Of a stretch of 64,000 nt of DNA, positions 42,112 through 51,362 are shown in pieces. The position numbers were made by a program, and so were the translations under genes. The DNA lies in the NCBI RefSeq assembly GCF_003014535.1, contig NZ_PYGD01000007.1, positions 1 to 64,000 of the forward strand, written 5' to 3'. Source of the stretch: Taibaiella chishuiensis. Lineage in GTDB: Bacteria > Bacteroidota > Bacteroidia > Chitinophagales > Chitinophagaceae. The notes beneath the pieces were generated by a model. That model saw only the letters and a program-made list of their open reading frames with translations. It was not told the origin of the DNA and did no database searches. Position 1 is the stretch's first letter. Every line of letters starts with the position of its first letter.

Positions 42112-44607
42112 ATGAACCTCAACGACATACTAAAGGCCACCAAAGCAGAAGCAATACCAGAAGTAAAAGATATTGACATAGCGGAACTACTGATCGACAG
42201 CAGGAAGATCGTCAATCCTGCCCGTGCCATGTTTATTGCCATAAAAGGCAGTCACCGCGACGGGCACCAGTTTATCGACGACGCTTATGAGAAAGGCGTT
42301 CGTACCTTCCTTATAAGCGAGGAGACAGATACTGCAAAATACAAAGATGCCCAGTTCCTGAAAGTAACCGATACGCTTACGGCGCTGCACCAGCTGGCCA
42401 CGGCGCATCGCAACCAGTTTCATATACCGGTGATCGGTATTACGGGCAGCAATGGTAAGACTATTGTAAAGGAATGGCTGTTCCAGTTGCTTTCCGAAAA
42501 TTATAAGATCATCCGCAGCCCCAAAAGTTATAATTCGCAGATCGGCGTGCCCCTTTCGGTATGGCGTATGCAAGCCCACCATACCCTGGGTATATTCGAG
42601 GCGGGCATATCCCAGCCCGGCGAAATGAGCCGGTCCGAGCGCATCCTGCATCCCGACATCGGTATCTTTACCAATATCGGCGAGGCGCACAGCGAGGGCT
42701 TCCTCAACAACCGGCAAAAGATCAACGAAAAACTGATCCTTTTCCGTCATGCCAAAGAGCTGATCTATTGTAAAGATCACCACGAGCTGAACGAATGCAT
42801 TGTACAATACTGCCACCAGATCCGCAGCGGCGAAGAAGATGACCTGAAAGTATTTACCTGGTCGCAGAAATCGGAAGCTACCCTGCGTATCCAGGGCATT
42901 GATAAGAGCAGTAATTCCACTACCATACGTGGTGTATACGAGGAGCGCGAGATTGCGATCCTGATCCCCTTCAGCGATAATGCATCTATAGAAAATGCCA
43001 TCCATTGCTGGTGCGTGCTGCTGCTCTTCAAAATCGAAGACAGCCAGATCGCCGAACGTATGGCCAGGCTGCACCCGGTTGCCATGCGCCTGGAACTGCT
43101 GCATGGCGTGGACAATTGTACGATCATTAACGATACGTATAATTCCGACCTGACCTCGCTGCAGATCGCGCTCGACTTCCTGGAGCAGCAAAAGCAACAC
43201 CCGCGCCGCACCGTGATCCTGTCGGACATGCTGCAGATCGGTAAACCCGACGGCGACCTGTACGAAGAGGTGGCCGAACTCGTAAGCCAGAAGAACATCT
43301 ACCGTATTATCTGTATCGGCGTAGCGCTGTCCAAACACAAGCCTACCTTCCGTAAGCATAAAAAACTACGCAGCATCTTTTTCAAATCTACCGAAGAGTT
43401 CCTGAAAAAGATGCATATGATCACTTTCGAAAACGAGGCCATCCTGCTGAAAGGCGCCAGGGCCTTCCGTTTCGAGAAGATCGAAAAGCTGCTGGAACAA
43501 AAGATCCACAAGACGGTGCTGGAAATAAACCTGTCGGCGATCCAGAATAACCTGAACGTATACCGTGCCCTCTTGCCCGCGCCGGTAAAGATGATGGCTA
43601 TGGTTAAAGCTTACTCCTACGGCAGCGGCAGTTACGAGATCGCCAACCTGTTGCAGTTTGCCGGGGTCGACTATCTTACCGTTGCGTATGTAGACGAGGG
43701 TGTAGCCTTGCGCAAGGCCGGTATTAGCGCCCCCATCATGGTGATGAGCCCGGAGGCCGGGGCCTTCGACCGTATGATCTCCTGGAAATTGGAGCCCGAG
43801 ATCTTTTCGATCTACTCCCTGCAACAGTTTACCGAGATCGCACATACCCTCAATGTAAGCCACTACCCGGTACACATCAAGCTGGATACGGGTATGCACC
43901 GCCTGGGCTTTATGCCGCACGAACTGCCCGAGCTGATGGCCGAGCTTAAGGTCAATACCGCCATTAAGGTAGTAAGCATTTTCAGTCACCTGGCCGGCAG
44001 CGACTCCGCCGACTTCGACGGCTTTACCGCCGAGCAGGCCCGCAACTTCGACAACATGAGCCAGGAGCTGATGCAGGTATTACCCACCCGCCCCTTACGC
44101 CACCTGGTCAACTCGACCGGTATTACCCGTCACCCCGAACTGTACTATGATATGGTACGCCTCGGTATCGGGATGTATGGCTTTGACGGCAGCGATAAAG
44201 TACAGCACCAGCTGCAGAACATAGGTACCTTAAAAACCACCATAGCCCAGATCAAAGAGCTGAAAGCCGGCGAAACCGTGGGCTACAGCCGCAAGGGCAA
44301 ACTGGAACGCGACAGCCGCATCGCTACGGTAAGTATCGGTTATGCGGATGGTTACTTCCGCGACTTTGGTAATGGCAATGCCCATATGCTGGTACATGGC
44401 AAACCCGCACCGGTAGTAGGTGCCGTATGCATGGACATGTGTATGCTGGACATTACCGGTATCGACAATGCCGCCGTGGGCGACGAGGTTATCGTATTTG
44501 GCAACGAATTGCCGATCGGGCAACTGGCCGATTGGGCCAAAACAATACCCTACGAAGTACTGACCGGCATCTCGCAACGCGTGAACCGTATCTATGTAAA
44601 TGAATAA
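42112..44607 (+). CDS. murF-alr: Fused UDP-MurNAc-tripeptide:D-Ala-D-Ala ligase and alanine racemase
   Basis: 831 residues. Residues 1-455 are MurF: ATP-binding GITGSNGKTIVKEWL, NYDTY-type segment INDTYNSDLTSLQIAL. Residues 460-831 are alanine racemase: PLP-lysine in MAMVKAYSYGSG (about 498), HRLGF in DTGMHRLGFMP, and GYADGYFRDFGN. The protein makes D-alanine and adds D-Ala-D-Ala to the peptidoglycan precursor. The fusion is typical of Bacteroidota, and a 60-nt gap after purM suggests possible read-through. Confidence 0.95.
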   Translation: MNLNDILKATKAEAIPEVKDIDIAELLIDSRKIVNPARAMFIAIKGSHRDGHQFIDDAYEKGVRTFLISEETDTAKYKDAQFLKVTDTLTALHQLATAHRNQFHIPVIGITGSNGKTIVKEWLFQLLSENYKIIRSPKSYNSQIGVPLSVWRMQAHHTLGIFEAGISQPGEMSRSERILHPDIGIFTNIGEAHSEGFLNNRQKINEKLILFRHAKELIYCKDHHELNECIVQYCHQIRSGEEDDLKVFTWSQKSEATLRIQGIDKSSNSTTIRGVYEEREIAILIPFSDNASIENAIHCWCVLLLFKIEDSQIAERMARLHPVAMRLELLHGVDNCTIINDTYNSDLTSLQIALDFLEQQKQHPRRTVILSDMLQIGKPDGDLYEEVAELVSQKNIYRIICIGVALSKHKPTFRKHKKLRSIFFKSTEEFLKKMHMITFENEAILLKGARAFRFEKIEKLLEQKIHKTVLEINLSAIQNNLNVYRALLPAPVKMMAMVKAYSYGSGSYEIANLLQFAGVDYLTVAYVDEGVALRKAGISAPIMVMSPEAGAFDRMISWKLEPEIFSIYSLQQFTEIAHTLNVSHYPVHIKLDTGMHRLGFMPHELPELMAELKVNTAIKVVSIFSHLAGSDSADFDGFTAEQARNFDNMSQELMQVLPTRPLRHLVNSTGITRHPELYYDMVRLGIGMYGFDGSDKVQHQLQNIGTLKTTIAQIKELKAGETVGYSRKGKLERDSRIATVSIGYADGYFRDFGNGNAHMLVHGKPAPVVGAVCMDMCMLDITGIDNAAVGDEVIVFGNELPIGQLADWAKTIPYEVLTGISQRVNRIYVNE

Positions 44608-44631
44608 AATTATAATATAGCTTTTTAAGTG

Positions 44632-44656
44632 AAGACACCCTTTTCGAGGGTGTCTT
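44632..44656 (+). terminator. Terminator of murF-alr
   Basis: AAGACACCC and GGGTGTCTT pair around a short loop, followed by six Ts. Confidence 0.92.
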
Positions 44657-44662
44657 TTTTTA

Positions 44663-45133
44663 TTTAGGACGCAACTTTATGATCGATCCGGCTATTGCCC
44701 GCCAACGCACACGACCCTTTACCTGTCTATAGGTAACACCGGTACAACATGCTTGCAATATGCAGGTATTTAACCGCCGGGCCAGGTAATATTCCTGACC
44801 ACACAAACCCCGGGCAGGCGCTGGGATGGGCGCTTTAACGGCAAACAGCAATCCGGTGGCGATACCGCAACATCGTTAAAGGCGCCCTTAAAACGGCAGC
44901 CGGGAACAATATACCGGCAATGTAACCCTGCTGCGTTAATTACTGCAATATTATTTTACGGAGAAAAAGGCTGTTTCTTTAACGGAGCAGTCTGTTTTCA
45001 GCCAGAAATTACCGCCGGGGCCTTATCCGGGGCGCTTTACACCCAACACAAAAAATACTTTCGCCGTCTTTGATAAGTAGAATAGATTGCTTATTATTGT
45101 GAGTTATTATTCGTAGCAAAATAAAAATAAAGA
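44663..45133. other. Intergenic region without a recognised gene
   Basis: 470 bases. A 63-codon minus-strand frame at 44660-44851 has no recognised product and no promoter. The last 80 bases are AT-rich and fit a promoter and leader for the lipoprotein gene at 45134. No tRNA or RNA gene was seen. Confidence 0.5.
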
Positions 45134-46276
45134 ATGAATCTACGTCAACGTTCCTGGTTACTTGCCGCTTCGGCGTTTTTTGTTTTAACGGGCCTTAACT
45201 CCTGTAAGGACTACAGTCCCGACCTTCCGTTCCCGGATGTTTATACACCAACGCTTTTTGTAGGCAGCAATAACCATATCCTTTATGCCACCGACCCTAC
45301 CGATGGGAAACAAAAGTGGCAGTTTGCTACAGACGGAGAAATACATGCCACACCGGTATTGCACGCACAGGCGCTGTGGGTAGGTACCACCACCGGCACC
45401 TTATATAAACTGAACCAGAAAAACGGCGCAGAGATCAAAAAAAGAACTTTTGACGGTCCTATTGCCGGTACGCCTTATGCTTTTGCAGGTAATATGCTGC
45501 TGGTTCCGGCCGGTAACGTGCTGCATGCCATCGATGTGAACACCCTTGACGATATCTGGAGTTATGATATGGGCGGTATTATCTCCTCCCCTACCAGGCA
45601 TAAAGTTGCAGGTCTGAACGACAATGCCATCTTTATCGCCGGTATGAACAATAAAGTAGTAGCGCTGGACCCGAACGGGACCTCGCTCTGGGAATATACC
45701 CCTACCGATGCAGGCGCATTCTATTCTTCTCCCTGCGTGGTTAACGATAGCTTCCTGTATGTGGGTAACGACAACGGCAGGCTTTATGCCTTAAAAACAC
45801 TGAACGGATCGGAGAAATGGGCGTATAAAACCGATGGCCAGATCCAGAGTTCACCGATCCAGATCGGCGGTAACGTACTGGTGGGCAGCAACGACCGTAA
45901 CCTGTACTCTGTTGACTCCGCAAGCGGCCAGCTGCGCTGGAAGGTACAGACCGGCGACCGTATCGTATCCTCACCCGCGGTATTCAACCAGTATGTATAT
46001 TTCGGCAGCTACGACCGTTATTTCTATTGCGTAGATATCATCGACGGTAAAGTAAAATGGAAAATGGTAACCGGCGGCCTGGTCAAATCATCGCCCGTAA
46101 TCTATAAAGGCGATGTATACTTCGGCAGCTTCGATAAGATCCTGTTCCGCCTGGACGCGATGGACGGTTCGCAGAAATTCTCCGTAAACATCAACGGACA
46201 AATGGAAACTTCCCCGATTATAGATACGGTGGGCGGCGCAGTAGTGCCTTCTATCAGCGGCAACTACCGCTATTAA
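45134..46276 (+). CDS. PQQ-like beta-propeller lipoprotein
   Basis: 380 residues; lipobox LNSC, Cys at about residue 24. Repeats of about 40 residues follow, with motifs like DGKQKWQFATDGEIHATPV, NGSEKWAYKTDGQIQSSPI and GQLRWKVQTGDRIVSSPA, typical of PQQ-binding-like propeller proteins (BamB and relatives). It is an envelope lipoprotein. BamB belongs to outer-membrane protein assembly in proteobacteria, but equivalence is not established here. Confidence 0.85.
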   Translation: MNLRQRSWLLAASAFFVLTGLNSCKDYSPDLPFPDVYTPTLFVGSNNHILYATDPTDGKQKWQFATDGEIHATPVLHAQALWVGTTTGTLYKLNQKNGAEIKKRTFDGPIAGTPYAFAGNMLLVPAGNVLHAIDVNTLDDIWSYDMGGIISSPTRHKVAGLNDNAIFIAGMNNKVVALDPNGTSLWEYTPTDAGAFYSSPCVVNDSFLYVGNDNGRLYALKTLNGSEKWAYKTDGQIQSSPIQIGGNVLVGSNDRNLYSVDSASGQLRWKVQTGDRIVSSPAVFNQYVYFGSYDRYFYCVDIIDGKVKWKMVTGGLVKSSPVIYKGDVYFGSFDKILFRLDAMDGSQKFSVNINGQMETSPIIDTVGGAVVPSISGNYRY

Positions 46277-46300
46277 TCCCCATATTTTTTACCCTTACTT

Positions 46301-46335
46301 AAAAGGCAGCTACACCGGTGTAGCTGCCTTTTTTT
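46301..46335 (+). terminator. Terminator of the propeller lipoprotein gene
   Basis: AAAAGGCAGCTACAC and GTGTAGCTGCCTTTTTTT form a long perfect stem. Confidence 0.93.
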
Positions 46336-46452
46336 GATGGCGAAAAAATAAAGAAAAATAAACGTTGATGCCCTGGTATTTATTTTGTTGCATCAAAACA
46401 ATTGCTTTACTTAGAGTATTCATCAAAATGCAACCCATAAAAAATATTACCT

Positions 46453-46863
46453 ATGCTAAAAATCGGAGATGAGTTCAGGCACAAATTCAGTTATACACAA
46501 GATGACGTGAATACCTACGCCCGGGTAAGCGGCGACACCAATCCGTTACATACCGATCCCAAGGCGGGTGCAGAGAGTATGTTCGGCAGGAATATCATGC
46601 ATGGATTCCTGGGCGCCAGTGTTTTTACCAAAATATTCGGATCGCTCTGGTATGCCGACGGGCATGTATATATGAGCCAGAACATGAAATGGCTGAAGCC
46701 TATGTTTCCCGACCAGGAATACGAAGCCATTGTAAAAGTAAAAGAGGTATTTCCTGAAAAGAACCGCGTGATGTACGAGTGCACCGTGCAGGACCCGGCC
46801 ACAGGCGAATCGACCATACTGGGAGAGGCCCTGCTGATGAATAAGAAACAATACGTCTGGTAA
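46453..46863 (+). CDS. MaoC-like (R)-specific hydratase
   Basis: 136 residues, a single hot-dog domain. The catalytic motif is YARVSGDTNPLHTDPKAG (Asp and His), followed by IMHGFLGASVFTKIFG. It hydrates or dehydrates acyl-CoA/acyl-ACP with R stereochemistry, as in PhaJ. The cellular substrate is unknown. Monocistronic with its own terminator. Confidence 0.9.
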   Translation: MLKIGDEFRHKFSYTQDDVNTYARVSGDTNPLHTDPKAGAESMFGRNIMHGFLGASVFTKIFGSLWYADGHVYMSQNMKWLKPMFPDQEYEAIVKVKEVFPEKNRVMYECTVQDPATGESTILGEALLMNKKQYVW

Positions 46864-46891
46864 CGATAAAGATACCTGAGTACAATACGAC

Positions 46892-46921
46892 AAGAGGCCG
46901 GTTGCTACCGGCCTCTTTTTT
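46892..46921 (+). terminator. Terminator of the MaoC gene
   Basis: AAGAGGCCGGT and ACCGGCCTCTT pair around TGCT, followed by Ts. The stem ends at the stop of the converging deaminase gene. Confidence 0.88.
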
Positions 46922-47387
46922 AATAAGTTACTTTATCCTTCTTTTCGGTCCACAACCGGAACACCTCCATAGCATTCGTTTTATCGAGTGCTACCATGCT
47001 TATTTTCCGTTGTGCAGGGTCGCGGTTTATTTCCTCATAGATAAAGGCATCGTCGAAGCCGATCGCCGCGGCATCTTCGCGGGTATTGGCAAAATACACC
47101 TTATCGGGTCGGGCCCAATAAATAGCGCCCAGGCACATCGGGCAGGGTTCGCAGCTGGCATACAGCTCGCAGCCTTCCAACTGGTGGGTATCCAGGTTTT
47201 TACAGGCGTCCCGTATCGCATTTACCTCGGCATGTGCGGTAGGGTCGCCGGAATGCAGCACATCATTCCAACCCCGGCCCACTACTTGCCCGTCTTTAAC
47301 GATAACACAGCCAAAAGGTCCGCCCTGCCCCCGTTCCATATACGTACGGCTCAGGCGCACGGCCTCATCCATAAACTTTTCTTCCAT
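46920..47387 (-). CDS. Nucleoside/guanine deaminase, CDA fold
   Basis: 155 residues. Zinc and proton-shuttle motif TAHAEVNAIRDACKNL and PCPMCLGAIYWARPD identify a cytidine/guanine deaminase family protein. The C-terminal DAFIYEEINRDPAQRKI with a bulky tail is more like guanine deaminase (GuaD) than tRNA adenosine deaminase TadA. Cytoplasmic. Divergent from the oxidoreductase gene. Confidence 0.85.
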   Translation of the reverse strand: MEEKFMDEAVRLSRTYMERGQGGPFGCVIVKDGQVVGRGWNDVLHSGDPTAHAEVNAIRDACKNLDTHQLEGCELYASCEPCPMCLGAIYWARPDKVYFANTREDAAAIGFDDAFIYEEINRDPAQRKISMVALDKTNAMEVFRLWTEKKDKVTY

Positions 47388-47513
47388 GGCAATTTTTTCA
47401 TGTTTGAACGACGAATATAACTCATCTTTTATTGCCGGATAGGGCTGCGTTTGCCGTAATTGTCTTATTTTGCAACTTTATCTTTTTGTAAAGATTCTAC
47501 AATCCCATTCATG

Positions 47514-48515
47514 TTAAAAGTAGGCGTTTTCGGAGCCGGACATCTCGGTAAAATTCATATACAACAATGGCTGGAAATACCCGGCATCATCCTGGTCGGC
47601 TTTTTTGATCCCAACGACGATAACGCCGCCTCCGCTATCACCCAATACCAGGTAAAGCGTTATACCAACGCGGAAGAGCTGATTGCAGCCTCCGATGCCC
47701 TGGATATCGTTACAAATACTACATCTCATTTCGATATAGCCAAAGGTTGCCTGCTACAATCTCGTCATTTATTTATAGAGAAGCCGATGACGCATACCAT
47801 GGAGGAAGCGCGCGAGCTGGTAAAGCTGGTATCCGAAGCGAATGTAAAATGCCAGGTAGGCCATGTGGAGCGGTACAACCCCGCAATGCTGGCCTTGCGC
47901 CACCGCAAGCTGGAGCCCATGTTTATCGAAACGCACCGGCTGGCGCAGTTTAACCCCAGGGGCACCGATGTGGCCGTGATCCTCGACCTGATGATCCACG
48001 ATATCGACATCATCCTGCACCTGGTCAAATCGCCGGTGAGGCGCATTTCGGCTAGCGGCGTAGCCGTGATCAGCGATACCGCCGATATTGCCAATGCCCG
48101 TATCGAATTCGACAACGGGTGTGTAGCCAACCTGACCGCCAGCCGCATTTCGCTGAAAAAAATGCGTAAGATGCGTCTGTTCCAGAAAGATGCCTATATC
48201 GGCATCGATTTCCTGGATAAGAAAACGGAGATCATCCGGCTGAAAGCCGAAGACGAGGCCCGCGGCTTTTTCGACTTCCCGATAGAGATCGGCGAAGGCA
48301 AACAAAAAACAATATCTGTCGAGACCCCTGATATCCGGCAGGTAAATGCAATAAAAGAAGAACTGGCAGATTTTGCACTGTCCGTACTTCAGGATAAGCC
48401 GGTAACGGTGTCGGTATACGATGGACTGCATGCCATGGACGTAGCCCACCAGATCCTGCAGAAAATGATTGTTCAGATGAATCCCGAGCGGGGCGATAAA
48501 GAACAGGTAATGTAG
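47514..48515 (+). CDS. Gfo/Idh/MocA family oxidoreductase
   Basis: 333 residues from ATG 47514, which starts the Rossmann strand (KVGVFGAGHLGKIHI); the longer frame is not supported. The NAD(P) binding GAGHLG and the EKPMTHTMEEA motif (Lys of the catalytic EKP) are present. A sugar or sugar-nucleotide substrate is likely because the next gene is a sugar-phosphate transferase; that pairing is inference. It may form an operon with the next gene 117 nt away. Confidence 0.88.
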   Translation, partial: LKVGVFGAGHLGKIHIQQWLEIPGIILVGFFDPNDDNAASAITQYQVKRYTNAEELIAASDALDIVTNTTSHFDIAKGCLLQSRHLFIEKPMTHTMEEARELVKLVSEANVKCQVGHVERYNPAMLALRHRKLEPMFIETHRLAQFNPRGTDVAVILDLMIHDIDIILHLVKSPVRRISASGVAVISDTADIANARIEFDNGCVANLTASRISLKKMRKMRLFQKDAYIGIDFLDKKTEIIRLKAEDEARGFFDFPIEIGEGKQKTISVETPDIRQVNAIKEELADFALSVLQDKPVTVSVYDGLHAMDVAHQILQKMIVQMNPERGDKEQVM

Positions 48516-48632
48516 CATTCCGGTTTCATACCGGGAAAACAGAACGGAAAATGCCCGGTATGGGTAGGTTTTTTTGAATTCATTAAAGACAGGAGCAGGC
48601 AAGCTGCGCAATTAAAGGAGCACAATATCGGG

Positions 48633-50063
48633 ATGAAATTATCTGCGGCAAAAAGAAATGCAATTATAGTACTTGTAGTGCTGGATTATCTCACGGCGAT
48701 AGCCGCGTGGCTGGTATTCTGGTTATACAGGCAAAGTATATTGCATGGCGCCTTCCCCGATATTTACCCCTACGAACGCAACTGGACCTCCCGCGATTAT
48801 ATCCTCTCTTTTGTAGTCGTACCCAGCTGCTGGATCTTCCTGCATTACCTCTGCGGCACCTATTTCGACCTCTATCGCAAATCCAGGCTGCTGGAGATCT
48901 ACCGCAGCCTTATCGCATCCATCATCGGCGCCACCATCCTGGGCCTGCTGGCCTTTGCCAACGATACCGACAGCTTCAAGTATTTTTTCGAGATCACGAT
49001 GTGGTATTTCCTTACCCACGTGGTATTCCTGCTTACCGCGCGGCTGATCTGGCTGTATAAGATCAAACTGGACCTGCAAAAGGAAAAGGTAGGTTACAAT
49101 ACCCTCATCGTAGGCGGCAACGGCAAAGCTACCCGCATCTACAACGAACTTAAGAACAACCCGCATGTACTCGGCAATATCGTAAAAGGATTCGTGAATG
49201 CCGACCATATCAGCGCCCCGCTTAATATTCCCAATGTACCCGAACTGGGCTCGATCGACAACCTGGAAGAGATTATCGATAAATACCAGATCGAAGAAGT
49301 GGTGATCGCCGTGGAGTCCTATGAACGCGTAAAACTCGAACACCTGCTTACCCGCCTCAGTTACCGGCCGGTAATCGTAAAAGTGCTGCCCGATCTTTAC
49401 GACATCATCTCGGGTTCGGTAAGGATCAGTAATGTATACGCCCCCGTGCTGATCAGTATACACCCGGAGCTGCTGCCCGACTGGCAAAAGGTATGCAAAC
49501 GGGTGCTGGACCTGGCCGTGGCCCTGATCAGCCTCATCCTGTTATCGCCGGTATACCTGCTGGCTGCCATTAAAGTGCGCCTGTCCTCCTCAGGGCCGAT
49601 TATCTACAAACAGGAGCGTGTCGGGCTTTTTGGCCGTCCCTTTAATATTTACAAGTTCCGCTCCATGCTGGTCAATGCCGAAGACGCAGGACCTGCACTG
49701 AGCAGCGATAACGACAGCCGTATTACCAACTGGGGTAAGGTAATGCGTAAATGGCGTATCGACGAACTGCCCCAGTTCGTTAATATTCTCAAAGGCGATA
49801 TGTCGCTGGTAGGCCCGAGGCCGGAGCGTAAATATTATATCGATAAAATAACGCCTTCGCATCCCCACTATAAATACCTGCACCGGGTAAAACCGGGCAT
49901 TACCTCCTGGGGTATGGTACAATACGGTTATGCCGAAAACATCGAGCAAATGACCGAGCGCATGAAGTACGACCTGCTGTATATCGAGAACTGCTCGATC
50001 GCCCTGGATATTAAAATCATGATCTACACCATAAACGTGATTTTCCAGGGACGGGGAAAATAA
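48633..50063 (+). CDS. Polyprenyl-phosphate sugar-1-phosphate transferase (WcaJ-like)
   Basis: 476 residues. Four N-terminal membrane helices (to about 140), a cytoplasmic CoA-binding-like region with NTLIVGGNGKATRIY (about 150-270), a fifth helix (LDLAVALISLILLSPVYLL) and the catalytic domain: SSGPIIYKQERVGLFGRPF, YKFRSMLVNAE, WRIDELPQFVNILKGDMSLVGPRPE. It transfers a sugar phosphate to undecaprenyl phosphate to start exopolysaccharide, O-antigen or capsule synthesis. No other glycan genes are next to it in this window. Confidence 0.93.
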   Translation: MKLSAAKRNAIIVLVVLDYLTAIAAWLVFWLYRQSILHGAFPDIYPYERNWTSRDYILSFVVVPSCWIFLHYLCGTYFDLYRKSRLLEIYRSLIASIIGATILGLLAFANDTDSFKYFFEITMWYFLTHVVFLLTARLIWLYKIKLDLQKEKVGYNTLIVGGNGKATRIYNELKNNPHVLGNIVKGFVNADHISAPLNIPNVPELGSIDNLEEIIDKYQIEEVVIAVESYERVKLEHLLTRLSYRPVIVKVLPDLYDIISGSVRISNVYAPVLISIHPELLPDWQKVCKRVLDLAVALISLILLSPVYLLAAIKVRLSSSGPIIYKQERVGLFGRPFNIYKFRSMLVNAEDAGPALSSDNDSRITNWGKVMRKWRIDELPQFVNILKGDMSLVGPRPERKYYIDKITPSHPHYKYLHRVKPGITSWGMVQYGYAENIEQMTERMKYDLLYIENCSIALDIKIMIYTINVIFQGRGK

Positions 50064-50106
50064 TACCCGGGTTGTAAAGTCTTCGCTGCATTTTACTGCT
50101 GCTGTG

Positions 50107-51025
50107 CCTGCCTACTGCAGGGTCCCTTTGCAGGAGACCCTGCGGGGACATCTGAATATACGACAATAAGGATCCTGGCAAGATGAATGTGATCCTCTGA
50201 AATTCTTTTTTTCTCGCAGTGCCACCATGGGCCACCGCGGACCCTCGAACAGGTCGCGCGATTTTCATCGCGACGGCTACTGTAAGGGACGTTGCGCGTG
50301 GGAGGCAGTTTATTTGCCTGCCGCAGGGTCCCTTTGCAGGAGATCCTGCGGGGACATCTGAATATACGACAATACAGGATCCTGGCAAGGTGAATGTGAT
50401 CCGCTGAAATTCTTTTTTCTCGCAGAGCCACCATGGGCCACCGCGGGCCCTCAAACAGGTCGACCGATTTTCGTCGCAACGGCTACTGTAAGGGACGTTG
50501 CGCGTGGGGAAGTTTATCTGGCCGGTAGGAATACGCATTTGATACTATTTACTGCTGTCGTTGCCTGCCTGCCGCAGGGTCCCTTTGCAGGAGACCCTGC
50601 GGGGACATCTGAATTCTTTTTTTCTCGCAGCGCCACCATGGGCCACCGAGGGCCCTCGAACAGGTCGACCGATTTTCGTCGCGACGGCTACAGTAAGGGA
50701 CGTTGCGCGTGGGGCAGTTTATCTGGCTGGTAGGAATACGCATTTGATGCTGTTTACTGCTGCTGTTGCCTGCCTGCCGCAGGGTCCCTTTGCAGGAGCC
50801 CCTACAGGGACATCTAAATTCTTTTTTTCTTGCAGCGCCACCATGGGCCACCGAGGGACCTCGAACAGGTCGACCGATTTTCGTCGCGACGTCTCCTGTA
50901 AGGGACGTTGCGTGTGGGAGGCAGTTTATCTGCCCGGTAGGAATACGCATTTGATGCTATTTACTGCTGTCGTTGCCTGCCTGCCGCAGGGTCCCTTTGC
51001 AGGAGACCCTGCGGGGACATCTAAA
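50107..51025 (+). repeat. Four to five tandem repeats of about 205 nt with hairpins
   Basis: The motif GGGTCCCTTTGCAGGAG begins at 50120, 50326, 50577, 50782 and 50989. Around it CCGCAGGGTC and GACCCTGCGG pair to form a hairpin. Each unit also has CTCGCAG.GCCACCATGGG, an ACAGGTCG stretch, ATTTTCGTCGCGACG and GGGACGTTGCG(C/T)GTGG. The intervals are 206, 251, 205 and 207. Several open frames across both strands are only translations of the repeat. Unit identity is high, so expansion is recent. Function unknown. Confidence 0.92.
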
Positions 51026-51040
51026 ACCTGTTGTGCATAC

Positions 51041-51075
51041 AAAAGGCCCCGGGGCGTATGATCCCGGGGCCTTTC
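51041..51075 (-). terminator. GC-rich stem-loop downstream of the small membrane protein
   Basis: AAAGGCCCCGGG and CCCGGGGCCTTT form a 12-pair stem with a 9-base loop. It is 50 nt after the stop at 51125 on the minus strand; the T-run is short. Confidence 0.75.
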
Positions 51076-51124
51076 CTATTTTTAGTGAAAACAAAAAGAT
51101 TGTTACAGGAGGGTAACATACGGG

Positions 51125-51280
51125 TTATATACGCTCCCCTCGTATTAAACGTAGTAATACCGCTATAATAGCAATTACCAGTAAAACGTGAATGATTCCC
51201 CCTCCGACATGGAATACAAAGAATCCTAATATCCATCCTATGACAAGGATAACAGCGATGATATACAGTAAACCGCCCAT
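51125..51280 (-). CDS. Small membrane protein, Lmo0937 type
   Basis: 51 residues, missed by usual length cut-offs. MGGLLYIIAVILVIGWILGF begins it, followed by FVFHVGGGIIHVLLVIA and the end LLRLIRGERI. Two membrane helices with a GGG turn are the pattern of the Lmo0937 family of small membrane proteins, common in Bacteroidota and Firmicutes and often stress-linked. Function is unknown. An opposite-frame ORF in this area is a shadow. Confidence 0.85.
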   Translation of the reverse strand: MGGLLYIIAVILVIGWILGFFVFHVGGGIIHVLLVIAIIAVLLRLIRGERI

Positions 51281-51362
51281 AATAAAGTGTTTTTGTTTAT
51301 AATAAGAAAACAGCTTCCGGGCAGTTTAGTTTAAACCTGGTTCTTAAAGATTTGTAAAGTAG

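Noticed and set aside
44660-44851. 63-codon minus-strand frame after murF-alr
   Set aside because: It overlaps the terminator region and shows no recognisable sequence.
50017-51061. Several overlapping open frames on both strands
   Set aside because: They all lie in the 205-nt repeat block, and their products are repeats with no family similarity.
51021-51236. 71-codon minus-strand frame
   Set aside because: It overlaps the 51-residue Lmo0937-like gene in another frame and its product is unlike any protein pattern.
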